The position numbers were made by a program, and so were the translations under genes. DNA of 64,000 bases. Origin: Hymenobacter radiodurans (GTDB lineage: Bacteria; Bacteroidota; Bacteroidia; Cytophagales; Hymenobacteraceae). The DNA lies in assembly GCF_004355185.1 (NCBI RefSeq), contig NZ_CP037922.1:4062001-4126000 (forward strand), written 5' to 3'. The notes below the pieces were generated by a model, which saw only the letters and a list, made by a program, of their open reading frames with translations, searched no databases and had not been told where the DNA came from. Numbering within the stretch: position 1 is the stretch's first letter; each line of letters begins with the position of its first letter. Shown one piece after another: positions 1 through 7,949 of the stretch.

Positions 1-1
1 C

Positions 2-1008
2 ATCAAGAAAGTTCTGGCTTACTCCACGGTTTCCCAACTCGGCTATATGTTCCTGGCTTTGGGCGTGATGGGCTATACTTCTTCTCTATTCCACGTCCTG
101 ACCCACGCTTTCTTCAAGGCCTTAATGTTCCTCGGCGCTGGCTCCGTGATTCACGCCATGAGTAACGAGCAGGACATTCGCCGCATGGGTGGCCTGCGTA
201 AGGCTTTGCCTATCACCTTCCTCACGTTCTTTATTGGCTGCTTAGCTATTTCGGGCATTCCGCCGTTCTCGGGTTTTTTCTCGAAAGATGAGATTCTGGC
301 GCACACTTACGAGCATAATAAGCTCATGTGGGCCGTCGGCTTGTTCACCGCCTTCCTGACGGCTTTCTACATGTTCCGCCTGCTCTTCCTCACGTTCTTC
401 GGCGAGTTCCGGGGCACCGAGGAGCAGAAGCATCACCTCCACGAGTCGCCAGCATCTATGACGCTGCCGCTGATTATTCTGGCTATTCTGGCGGCTGTGG
501 GGGCTTTATGGGCGCCCCAATGTTCTTGGGGGGCAAACATTATTTGGCCGACTTCCTGGCACCCATCTTCACGTACTCCCGCCAAATCAATCCTTCAGCC
601 TTCACCGGTGAAATTGACCACAGTACCGAACTCATGCTTATTGGCGCCTCCGTAGCGGCTGGCGTGCTCGGTATCATCTTCGCCTATGTGCAGTACGTTT
701 CGCGCGGCGTGCGCCCCGTGGCTGACGAAGCGCAACGCTCGGCACCCGAGAGCTTGGTGTACCACAAGTACTACATCGATGAGTTGTACAACGCCCTCTT
801 CGTGCGCCCCATCATGGGCTTGTCGCGCGGCCTGTACCGCTTCGTGGAGCAAGGCATCATCGACCCAATCGTGAATGGCTTAGGCCGCCTGACTCTGGGT
901 GGGGGGCAATTATTACGCTATGTACAGACTGGTACAATTGGCGTGTACTTAATCCTTATGGTAGTAGGTATCGTGCTTATCCTAGCGCTGAATTTTGGCA
1001 AGTTTTAG
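2..1008 (+). CDS. nuoL: NADH-quinone oxidoreductase subunit L, 3' part, frameshifted as read
   Basis: This is a proton-pumping, antiporter-like membrane subunit of respiratory complex I; the 5' end lies outside the window. Translation enters with [14 protein letters not shown], a conserved segment of the NuoL/MrpA family, followed by hydrophobic helices and [17 protein letters not shown] text. The frame open from base 2 carries the protein to the G-run at 499-503; from there the family sequence ([15 protein letters not shown]) continues in the next frame to a TAG at 1006-1008. One extra G in that run gives a continuous reading frame of about 335 residues. nuoM follows after 27 bases, so this is the usual nuoLMN order. 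The break is probably a homopolymer error, because complex I genes on both sides are intact. Confidence 0.93.
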
Positions 1009-1035
1009 ATCTCGACACGTACCACACGGTAAATA

Positions 1036-2502
1036 ATGCTTACAGCTCTTCTCCTTTTCTTCCCTCTAGCCGCCGCGCTGCTGTTGCACTTTGTCAAAGG
1101 CAATGCTGGACGTGTATTCGCCTTTGGTGCGGCACTGCTGGAGTTTATTGTCGCGGTGTACGCAGCCGTTACTTTCGATGCTAGCAATGTTGGGCAGTTG
1201 GAAGTAAATCTGCCTTGGATTGCTTCGGCGGGCATCAGCTTCCACGTTGGCATGGACGGGCTGAGCTTGCTGCTCGTGCTGCTTACCACATTTCTGGCCC
1301 CACTGATTCTGCTGGCTTCCTTCCGCCACGACTATAAGAACGCGTCGGCTTTCTACGCGCTGGTGCTGTTCATGGAAACCGGCCTGATTGGGGTATTCAC
1401 TTCCATGGATGCGTTCCTGTTCTACTTCTTCTGGGAAGTGGCCCTTATTCCGATCTACTTCCTGGCCGGCATTTGGGGCGGGGAGCGGCGTGTGGCTGTT
1501 ACCTTCAAGTTTTTCCTCTACACGATTATTGGCTCGCTGTTTATGCTGGCCGGCTTCGTGTACCTCTACTACCAGACCGGCCCCGCTGCCAATGGCTTGG
1601 CCGCTCACACCTCCGACCTACAGGCTTTCTACGACTTGAGCCTAACGGCTGCGGAGCAATCGTGGCTGTTCTGGCTGATCTTTATTGCCTTCGCGGTGAA
1701 GATGCCCATCTTCCCCTTCCATACCTGGCAGCCCGATACGTACACCGAATCTCCCGCCCCGGCTACTATGCTGCTCTCGGGCATTATGCTGAAAATGGGC
1801 ATTTACGGCTGCCTGCGCTGGCTCCTGCCCATCACGCCACTAGGCGTTAGCCAATGGGGTTGGCTGGTTATGATTCTGGCTGTTATCGGTATTATCTACG
1901 GCGCTATCATCGCCATCCGTCAGCGCGACATGAAGCGGTTGATTGCTTACTCCTCTCTCTCCCACGTGGGCCTGATGGCAGCGGGTGTATTTTCACTCAC
2001 GCAGATGGGTTTGCAGGGCGCTGTTGTGCAGATGCTGGCTCACGGCGTGAACGTCGTGGGTATGTTCTTCATTGCCGACATCATTCAGCGCCGCACCAAC
2101 ACCCGCTTGATTCCCGAGCTTGGTGGCCTGACCCAAACAACGCCGCTGCTCTCCGTGAGCTTCCTAGTTGTGCTACTAGCCACGGTAGCTTTACCCCTCA
2201 CAAGCGGTTTCGTAGGAGAGTTTCTGCTGCTGGCGGGCGTATTCCAGTACAACAACTGGCTGGGCGCGGTAGCGGGCATCACCATCATTCTGGGGGCTGT
2301 TTATTTGCTGCGCATGTTCCAGCGCGTCATGCTCGGCCCGGCTACTTCCTTTACTGCCGCCTTCCGCGACCTGAATGGAGCCGAGCTAGCCGTGCTGGTG
2401 CCCTTAATTTTTATGATTTTCTGGATTGGCTTGTTTCCAAATACCTTCCTGCAAATGTCAGAACCCAGCGTGATTCGGATTCTGAGCTTAATGCAGCGGT
2501 AA
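1036..2502 (+). CDS. nuoM: NADH-quinone oxidoreductase subunit M
   Basis: This is the second antiporter-like proton-translocating subunit of complex I, 488 residues, which is normal for NuoM. It is hydrophobic throughout. Family landmarks are visible: FFWEVALIPIYFLAG near residue 130 with the membrane glutamate, FAVKMPIFPFHTWQPDTYTE near 220-240 with the conserved lysine and histidine, and RQRDMKRLIAYSSLSHVG near 295. The start is the first ATG after nuoL, 27 bases downstream, and nuoN follows after 90 bases. It is read in one frame with no break; a natural G5 run at 2292-2296 (ILGAVYLLRM) is in frame. Confidence 0.96.
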   Translation: MLTALLLFFPLAAALLLHFVKGNAGRVFAFGAALLEFIVAVYAAVTFDASNVGQLEVNLPWIASAGISFHVGMDGLSLLLVLLTTFLAPLILLASFRHDYKNASAFYALVLFMETGLIGVFTSMDAFLFYFFWEVALIPIYFLAGIWGGERRVAVTFKFFLYTIIGSLFMLAGFVYLYYQTGPAANGLAAHTSDLQAFYDLSLTAAEQSWLFWLIFIAFAVKMPIFPFHTWQPDTYTESPAPATMLLSGIMLKMGIYGCLRWLLPITPLGVSQWGWLVMILAVIGIIYGAIIAIRQRDMKRLIAYSSLSHVGLMAAGVFSLTQMGLQGAVVQMLAHGVNVVGMFFIADIIQRRTNTRLIPELGGLTQTTPLLSVSFLVVLLATVALPLTSGFVGEFLLLAGVFQYNNWLGAVAGITIILGAVYLLRMFQRVMLGPATSFTAAFRDLNGAELAVLVPLIFMIFWIGLFPNTFLQMSEPSVIRILSLMQR

Positions 2503-2592
2503 GTTCTAAGCGTCGTTCGCCTTTCTGGAACGACCTCATTCAACGACTCACCAAAGCACAGCAACGCTGGAGATTGGTGTTACATCCTGCCA

Positions 2593-3996
2593 ATGGCCTC
2601 TATTATATTACTTTCCGTTCTTGGCATCGCCAACCTCTTCTTAGGCTTTCTGCGCTCCAACCGCATGCTGCTGCCCGCAGCTATGGTTATTCTGCTGATC
2701 GTTTTCGGAGCTAATTTGTATGATTGGAACGCGCCGGCGCAGTCGTATTTCAACAACATGCTCACCATCGACCGGTTCTCGGTCGCTTTCACGGGCATTG
2801 TAGTCTTGACGACTTTATTGCTGCTGCCGTTCTCGCAGAAATACGTGCGCGACAACGAGGCCAACCTCGCTGAGTATTATTCCCTGCTGCTGTTCTCCCT
2901 CGTGGGGGCCATTATGATGGTCAGCTACGACAACATGCTCATGTTGTTCGTTGGCATCGAAATCCTGAGCATTTCCATGTACGTAGTGGCCGGCTCCGAT
3001 AAGCGCAACGTGCGCTCCAACGAAGCCTCGCTGAAATACTTCCTGATGGGCTCGTTTGCCACTGGCATTCTGCTCTTTGGTATTGCATTAGTGTACGGTG
3101 CCACCGGCGCTTTCCAGCTGAGCGAAATTGGCGCGGCCGTTACGAATCCCGCCAACGATTCGCTACGCCCCATGCTCTACATCGGCATTCTGCTGATGCT
3201 TATTGGTATTGGCTTTAAAGTGTCGGCTGCCCCTTTCCACTACTGGACGCCCGACGTGTACGAAGGCACGCCAACTTTCTTCGCAGCCTTTATGAGCACC
3301 GTGGTGAAAACGGCTGGTTTTGCGGCATTTCTAAAACTATTGGTGCAGGCTTTCCCCGCCGCTCAGGGCTTCTGGATTCCTACCATTGTGGCTATGTGTG
3401 CGCTCACACTGCTTATTGGCAACGTGGGTGCCGTGGCTCAGCAGAGTCTCAAGCGTATGCTGGCTTACTCCAGTATTTCCCACGCGGGTTACCTGCTTCT
3501 TGGCTTGGTAGCGTTTAATGGTGAACTCAGTGGGCTTTCAGCTAATGGCATTTTCTTCTATTCTTTAGCCTACTCCATCGCCACTGTGGCGGCCTTCGGG
3601 GTGCTCAAACTCGTGCACGACCAGCGCCAGCGCGAAGACTATGATGGGCTGAACGGCTTGGCCCGTACCAATCCGCTCCTCGCTTTTGTGATGACCATCG
3701 CGATGCTTTCTCTGGCCGGTATTCCGCTCACGGGGGGCTTTTTTGGCAAGTTTTTCCTCTTCGGCGCAGCGGTCGATAAAGGCTATATTGGCTTAGTCGT
3801 CTTCGCTGTCATCATGTCGATGGTTGGCATTTACTACTACCTGCGGCCTATTATCGCGATGTACATGAAGCCCGCCGATGACGAGACCGAGGCGCCAATA
3901 ACCGTCGGCAGTTTCCAATCGGCAGTGTTGATTATTTTGGCTGTGCTTACGGTTGTATTAGGTGTGCTGCCGGGCCTGGTAAGCGGAGTTTTGTAG
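2593..3996 (+). CDS. nuoN: NADH-quinone oxidoreductase subunit N
   Basis: This is the third antiporter-like subunit of complex I, 467 residues with about 13-14 predicted helices. Recognisable segments are SAAPFHYWTPDVYEGTPTFF around residues 210-230, the quinone-oxidoreductase signature of the family, and QQSLKRMLAYSSISHAGYLL around 280-300. TGGFFGKFFLF near 380 uses an in-frame G6 run at 3732-3737. It is the last gene of the nuo operon and is followed 20 bases later by a strong hairpin terminator. The N terminus is short compared with E. coli NuoN, as is common in Bacteroidota. Confidence 0.95.
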   Translation: MASIILLSVLGIANLFLGFLRSNRMLLPAAMVILLIVFGANLYDWNAPAQSYFNNMLTIDRFSVAFTGIVVLTTLLLLPFSQKYVRDNEANLAEYYSLLLFSLVGAIMMVSYDNMLMLFVGIEILSISMYVVAGSDKRNVRSNEASLKYFLMGSFATGILLFGIALVYGATGAFQLSEIGAAVTNPANDSLRPMLYIGILLMLIGIGFKVSAAPFHYWTPDVYEGTPTFFAAFMSTVVKTAGFAAFLKLLVQAFPAAQGFWIPTIVAMCALTLLIGNVGAVAQQSLKRMLAYSSISHAGYLLLGLVAFNGELSGLSANGIFFYSLAYSIATVAAFGVLKLVHDQRQREDYDGLNGLARTNPLLAFVMTIAMLSLAGIPLTGGFFGKFFLFGAAVDKGYIGLVVFAVIMSMVGIYYYLRPIIAMYMKPADDETEAPITVGSFQSAVLIILAVLTVVLGVLPGLVSGVL

Positions 3997-4016
3997 AAGC
4001 ATGTTTACAACCCACT

Positions 4017-4049
4017 AAAAAGGAGCGGCCGATCAGCCGCTCCTTTTTT
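4017..4049 (+). terminator. Rho-independent terminator of the nuo operon
   Basis: A perfect inverted repeat AAAAAGGAGCGGC / GCCGCTCCTTTTT with a six-base loop lies 20 bases after the nuoN stop. The A-tract and T-tract flanks let it end transcription from either side, including the convergent gene that ends at 4066. Confidence 0.9.
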
Positions 4050-4065
4050 ATTTCTCTCCGCCTTC

Positions 4066-4779
4066 TCACCTGACGCCCAACAACTGCCGAAAATCATTCT
4101 CGATATTTTGCATGACGACTGGAATGGATTTGCGGACTATTTCAGACGCCATCTGCGCCTTCCCAAAGTCAGGACGAAAACCGATGCTTCCCATTATAAA
4201 TCCCGACGCATTGTACTGCTGTATGCTGTCGAAATAGCTGTTGCGCAGCGCGTCTAGCTGAGCACACGATTCCAGGGAAAAGAAGATCTTATTTTCGGTG
4301 TAGTACTTTATAAACGCGTCGTATGCCTGGCTGGCCGTGTTAATGCGTTCATCCTCTTCCTGGTCGGCATCGACGTGAATAAATTTTAGCGTGGCCGTCA
4401 TCTCTTTCAGAGCCAGGTTCAGGCTCACTATTTTTTGGTAAAGACTTTCCAGCACCAGCATCCGCTTTTCGTGGAGCCGGGAGTCTTTGGTATTGGCCAG
4501 TTGTAGCTCCGCCCGGAACTGCTCCAGACTTCGGTCGAGTTGGGCTTTGAACTCAACCGACTTGGTTTCCAATTCCTTCTCATAGGCCCGAAACCGCATT
4601 TTCAGAAATTGCTCGCCCAGCGCCTTTGCCACCCACGAAGCCGCGCCAATCAGCAGCGCATACACGCTAACATTTGCCAGAATTTCGCTCCAGTTAATAT
4701 CTATTCCTATCATTATACCTATCGAAATATCGCGCCTTCCTCCTTGATTTGCTTTCTCGGCAAGTGCTATCCCCGCCAT
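4066..4779 (-). CDS. Membrane-anchored coiled-coil protein of unknown function
   Basis: I do not recognise a characterised family. The 237-residue reading frame has one hydrophobic segment (NVSVYALLIGAASWVA, about residues 36-51). A long, charged, probably coiled-coil stretch follows (YEKELETKSVEFKAQLDRSL and onward to about residue 115), then a helical C-terminal region without obvious catalytic motifs. Similar architectures occur in scattered uncharacterised bacterial proteins. An alternative ATG at residue 23 (MIGIDINWSE, base 4713) places the membrane segment at the usual distance from the N terminus and is at least as likely as the upstream one. It stands alone: the nuo operon converges on it, and a G6-C motif copy (4797-4803) lies just upstream. 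Confidence 0.7.
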   Translation of the reverse strand: MAGIALAEKANQGGRRDISIGIMIGIDINWSEILANVSVYALLIGAASWVAKALGEQFLKMRFRAYEKELETKSVEFKAQLDRSLEQFRAELQLANTKDSRLHEKRMLVLESLYQKIVSLNLALKEMTATLKFIHVDADQEEDERINTASQAYDAFIKYYTENKIFFSLESCAQLDALRNSYFDSIQQYNASGFIMGSIGFRPDFGKAQMASEIVRKSIPVVMQNIENDFRQLLGVR

Positions 4780-4824
4780 TGACCTTGATAACTTCTGGGG
4801 GGCTTTTTAGTGCCCGATTACCAT

Positions 4825-4855
4825 AAAAAAAGCCTCCTTATTGAATAAGGAGGCT
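4825..4855 (-). terminator. Terminator of the DUF937-OmpA gene
   Basis: AGCCTCCTTATT and AATAAGGAGGCT form a hairpin 28 bases beyond the stop of the minus-strand gene at 4883. Read on the minus strand the stem is followed by seven Ts, so it is oriented for that gene. Confidence 0.85.
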
Positions 4856-4882
4856 CTTCGAAACAACTATAAAACCTAGGCC

Positions 4883-6280
4883 CTACTTGCGGGTAACGCG
4901 CAGGCTGATACGACGGTTAAGGGCGCGGCCGTCCTCGGTATCATTGCTGGCAATCGGGATTTTTTGCCCGTAGCCTTTGCTGGTAATTCGGGTTGCGTCA
5001 ATACCCATATCCACGAGCGCGGCCATAGCTGCATTCGCACGGCCTTCGCTCATTTTCATATTGCCGGCGAAGCTGCCACTGTTATCGGTGTAGCCGCCAA
5101 TGCGCACTTTAGCGCGGGGAAAGTTCTTCAGGATGGCTGCCACATTCTGCAACTGTTGCTGCGACTCCGGCGTGAGGGTAGCGCTAGACGGCGCGAAATA
5201 CACCCGATCGAAGCTAATCCAACCCTTCGTCCGATTCACCGAGTCAACTTGGGCAGCATCATTTGCTAAAAACTGATACAGCTTGTGCTCCGTCGAATTA
5301 GAGCCTACCATTAGCCGCGTGCCATCACTCATCTTAATCAGAGTGGGAAGGCCCGTGTCGTAGATATAGTTACCGGTAGCTTCGTCGTAGCGACCCTGAG
5401 AAGTGCTGGTGCTAGCAGTCGTAGGCGCTGGCACCGCAGCAACCTCTTCGGTATTGCCCGTAAGACGATTAAAACTCAAATTTATGCGGTCCTGCCCCAA
5501 GAAATATCCGAGCGCGGCAGCCACTGCCACTAACAAAGCGCCCAAGCCCAGCCAACTGGATGACCAGGTAGCCTTGTTTGCCGGCGCGGCTTCCGGCTGA
5601 TAATAGTCGCTCACAGCTGCTACACGGCGGTTTTGCAGCCCAACCACTTCAGGGCTATAACTCGCTCCATTATCGCGCACGTCAAAATTCATAGGACTCG
5701 GCCGGGGAATAGTCTGCGCCTGGCTTGTTCCCTGGGTCTGAGGTTGCGTTGGCGGCTGCGGAGCATGAGGGCGAGCCAAATCCGGCTGAATAGCTTCTAC
5801 CATTCGGCGCTGCTCCTGTAACCACAAGCTCAAACCCTGGGAGTCCAGCTCGTTCTCAGCTGCATGGCGGCCTAATATGCCTAGCGTTATGGGTGTAGAT
5901 AATCCCAGCAGATTATTCACGGTAGTATTTTGGCTACCAGCACTATCCGACACTGCTTCCACCGTACTACTGTAGCGGTCGCTAAGCAAAGATCTCATCA
6001 GCTCTGCGCCCCGGCTCTGCCAGCCGCCCCCTCCTATCAACCGGCCACTGGATGGCCGTAATACACCTTGCTCATGTGCCTCCCGGGCCATGCTCCACAG
6101 CACCTCGGCGCCACCGGCCTGTTCAGCTAAGCCCGCCAGGCTATTGATTACCAAAGCAGTTACCCTCGACACAGCTCTTTCAATACTGGCGTCGCTATCT
6201 CCTATCGCAGCTACCCCAGTTTGCCGCAGAGCCTCCGTAGTGAAGCAATTCTTAACGGCTTCTAGTAAGTTGTAAGTCAT
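4883..6280 (-). CDS. DUF937 and OmpA domain envelope protein
   Basis: The 465-residue protein has three parts. Residues 1-160 resemble the DUF937/YidB-like helical domain (LGLSTPITLGILGRHAAEN). Residues 243-263 are a membrane segment (WLGLGALLVAVAAALGYFLG). Residues 350-465 are an OmpA-type peptidoglycan-binding domain (FDRVYFAPSSATLTPES, GGYTDNSGS, GRALNRRI). The linker between DUF937 and the membrane is rich in Pro and Gln. The topology suggests a cytoplasmic or N-in domain tied through the inner membrane to peptidoglycan, but the function is unknown. It is a single-gene unit with its own terminator, and an 18-bp palindrome lies 50 bases upstream of the ATG. A natural G5 run (LIGGGGWQ) is in frame. 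Confidence 0.88.
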   Translation of the reverse strand: MTYNLLEAVKNCFTTEALRQTGVAAIGDSDASIERAVSRVTALVINSLAGLAEQAGGAEVLWSMAREAHEQGVLRPSSGRLIGGGGWQSRGAELMRSLLSDRYSSTVEAVSDSAGSQNTTVNNLLGLSTPITLGILGRHAAENELDSQGLSLWLQEQRRMVEAIQPDLARPHAPQPPTQPQTQGTSQAQTIPRPSPMNFDVRDNGASYSPEVVGLQNRRVAAVSDYYQPEAAPANKATWSSSWLGLGALLVAVAAALGYFLGQDRINLSFNRLTGNTEEVAAVPAPTTASTSTSQGRYDEATGNYIYDTGLPTLIKMSDGTRLMVGSNSTEHKLYQFLANDAAQVDSVNRTKGWISFDRVYFAPSSATLTPESQQQLQNVAAILKNFPRAKVRIGGYTDNSGSFAGNMKMSEGRANAAMAALVDMGIDATRITSKGYGQKIPIASNDTEDGRALNRRISLRVTRK

Positions 6281-6329
6281 AGCTATTCAGGAATATGTAG
6301 AGAGAAGAAGATATAATAGTACAAATTTT

Positions 6330-6347
6330 TATGGAATATATTCCATA
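6330..6347. promoter_or_regulatory. 18-bp perfect palindrome upstream of the DUF937-OmpA gene
   Basis: TATGGAATATATTCCATA reads the same on both strands. It lies in an AT-rich intergenic stretch 50 bases upstream of the start codon at 6280. It has the size and symmetry of a dimeric repressor or activator site. The regulator is unknown, and chance occurrence in AT-rich DNA is possible but not likely for 18 bases. Confidence 0.45.
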
Positions 6348-6569
6348 CATAAAACTACAAAACATTGAACATCAATGCCATATAATTTTTCTATCAACTT
6401 ATCAATTTATCAATAGAAACCTGATTATTCGACGTCAGTTCTTATGCTTTCTAGTTGAGCACAAGCTGAATTCCGTGATAATTACCCGCTATATCAGTAT
6501 CCATTACGGGTAAGAAGTATACAACTGTTACGCCATTAAGCGAGGCCTGTCGGGTGGAGCTATCAACCA

Positions 6570-7364
6570 TTACGACCGACGCATCACGGTGCTTACATCA
6601 TCGGCGTACACTACTGCGTCATCATGGAAAGGCTCGTCGCCGCGAAATTTCTGGAGTACGCGCGCCGTTGTAATAATGTCTTTCTGGCAATATTTCACGA
6701 TGCGCGGCAAGTCCTTTTCATTGTAATACACGCGCGCTACATCACCGCCGTTGATATCGTCTTTGGGTGTGGGAATGCCGAACATAGCGGCTAGCAGCGG
6801 CAACGACGTGTAGGACTTTCGGTCGCCGAATTTCCACAGTTCCATCGTGTCGAAGTGCGCTACTTCCCACGGTTTTTTGCCAGCAATATCCAACTGCGGC
6901 GGTAGCGGCAGGCCATTGATGAGCAGGCGCCGCCCTAGGTAAGGAAAGTCGAACTCTTTGCCGTTGTGGGCGCAAAGCAAATACTGGGGCTTGCGAGCCA
7001 GCAACGCCGAGAACTCGCGCAGCATCAGTTTCTCATCCTCATCGGCGAAAGACTTGACGCGAAAGCGCCAGGTTTCTTCCTGCTTGTCAAAGTTGAAACA
7101 ACCCACTGAAATGCATACCACCCGGCCAAACTCGGCGTAAATACCCGCCTGGGCAAATAAGCTGGCGGCCTCCAGGTGTGAGGGCATAGGCTCCATATCC
7201 TCAGGACCGGTGCGCCAGCCTTTGTCGCGGCGCAGGGCGTGGCACTTGTGTTCCCAGAGCAGACGCAGCATATCATCCAGATCGTCGTGGCAGCCCACGC
7301 ACGGCACCGTTTCAATGTCCAAGACAAAGATTTGGTCAAGTGGAGTTTTGCGCAGAATCTGCAT
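6570..7364 (-). CDS. Predicted 3'-5' exonuclease, PolB exonuclease-like
   Basis: This is a DEDD-type nuclease of the family described as related to the PolB proofreading domain. The 264-residue protein shows ExoI FVLDIETVP at residues 13-20 (Asp16 and Glu18 as metal ligands), ExoII around AHNGKEFDFPYLGRR, and an ExoIII-type YCQKD near residues 225-230. No polymerase domain is attached. It is a stand-alone unit; the region upstream (7365-7513) holds a G5-C motif and two overlapping hairpins. The cellular substrate is not known; a role in DNA or RNA end trimming is inferred from the fold only. Confidence 0.88.
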   Translation of the reverse strand: MQILRKTPLDQIFVLDIETVPCVGCHDDLDDMLRLLWEHKCHALRRDKGWRTGPEDMEPMPSHLEAASLFAQAGIYAEFGRVVCISVGCFNFDKQEETWRFRVKSFADEDEKLMLREFSALLARKPQYLLCAHNGKEFDFPYLGRRLLINGLPLPPQLDIAGKKPWEVAHFDTMELWKFGDRKSYTSLPLLAAMFGIPTPKDDINGGDVARVYYNEKDLPRIVKYCQKDIITTARVLQKFRGDEPFHDDAVVYADDVSTVMRRS

Positions 7365-7438
7365 GGGATAGGTGTGGCTAGCGGGCTATAGTGCCAAGAT
7401 AGCGTTTTTGGGCTCTGGGGGCAAATTTTATCTTCTAT

Positions 7439-7485
7439 GCGTTCTTTTGAAAAAAGAACGCAGCCCCATATTTATGAAGGGCTGC
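7439..7485 (-). terminator. Overlapping hairpins after the small membrane protein gene
   Basis: GCGTTCTTTT / AAAAGAACGC (7439-7461) forms a ten-base-pair hairpin, and GCAGCCC / GGGCTGC (7460-7485) forms a second that shares its edge. They lie just past the stop of the minus-strand gene at 7514, so termination is the likely role. The T-tract is imperfect. Confidence 0.45.
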
Positions 7486-7513
7486 TTTAAATACTTAACT
7501 AAAGTGCTCGACT

Positions 7514-7942
7514 TTATTGGTGCTGACATATCAAATGTTCTAAGTCAGAGGTTGAGCCACTTAATGCGGTAATGCATACTGCATCTAAATGTTTGTGTGT
7601 CTTATAATGCCTAATCATCAGATATTTCATAGACCCGGCTCTTCCACTTGAAACCAACTCAATTCTTACCTCAATTTGTTTCCATGCCAAAAACCCAAGT
7701 TTTGGAGTCCAAAGTCCGGTAGAACTAAGTTGTAAGGCTGGTTGAGTTTCCGTTACAGACTTTCTGCCAAGCCATATAAAAATGCAACTAATACATAAAA
7801 CCCAGAGTGTAGCTAATTCATTTACTGATCTAACAGCTGCACCATACACGACGAGTAGAAGGAGTGCTATACCGAACAAAAGGCAAAAGTAACCCGCCCA
7901 TTTCGCGTTATAAAAAACGTGTGGGTAGACCTTCGGTTCCAT
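7514..7942 (-). CDS. Small two-helix membrane protein of unknown function
   Basis: The 142-residue protein has two clear membrane helices (YFCLLFGIALLLLVVYGAAV near residues 18-37 and LWVLCISCIFIWLG near 45-60). A soluble C-terminal domain of about 75 residues follows, with beta-strand-like text (LQLSSTGLWTPKLGFLAWKQ). This layout resembles PH-like or YdbT-type membrane proteins, but I cannot assign a family. Its ATG is only seven bases beyond the aspS stop on the same strand, so it is probably co-transcribed with aspS. Confidence 0.65.
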   Translation of the reverse strand: MEPKVYPHVFYNAKWAGYFCLLFGIALLLLVVYGAAVRSVNELATLWVLCISCIFIWLGRKSVTETQPALQLSSTGLWTPKLGFLAWKQIEVRIELVSSGRAGSMKYLMIRHYKTHKHLDAVCITALSGSTSDLEHLICQHQ

Positions 7943-7949
7943 CTAATAT

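Noticed and set aside
499..503. Programmed ribosomal frameshift in nuoL and the other broken genes
   Set aside because: No slippery heptamer with a downstream pseudoknot is evident, the required shift differs from the usual -1 sites, and the genes involved are not known for recoding; homopolymer error is simpler.
2292..2296. Possible further missing base in the nuoM G5 run
   Set aside because: The frame reads normally on both sides (ILGAVYLLRM), so this is a natural five-base run.
6331..6513. 60-codon open frame in the spacer before the DUF937-OmpA gene
   Set aside because: It begins inside the 18-bp palindrome, is AT-rich with Ile/Tyr/Asn-rich text, and has no family resemblance or ribosome binding site.
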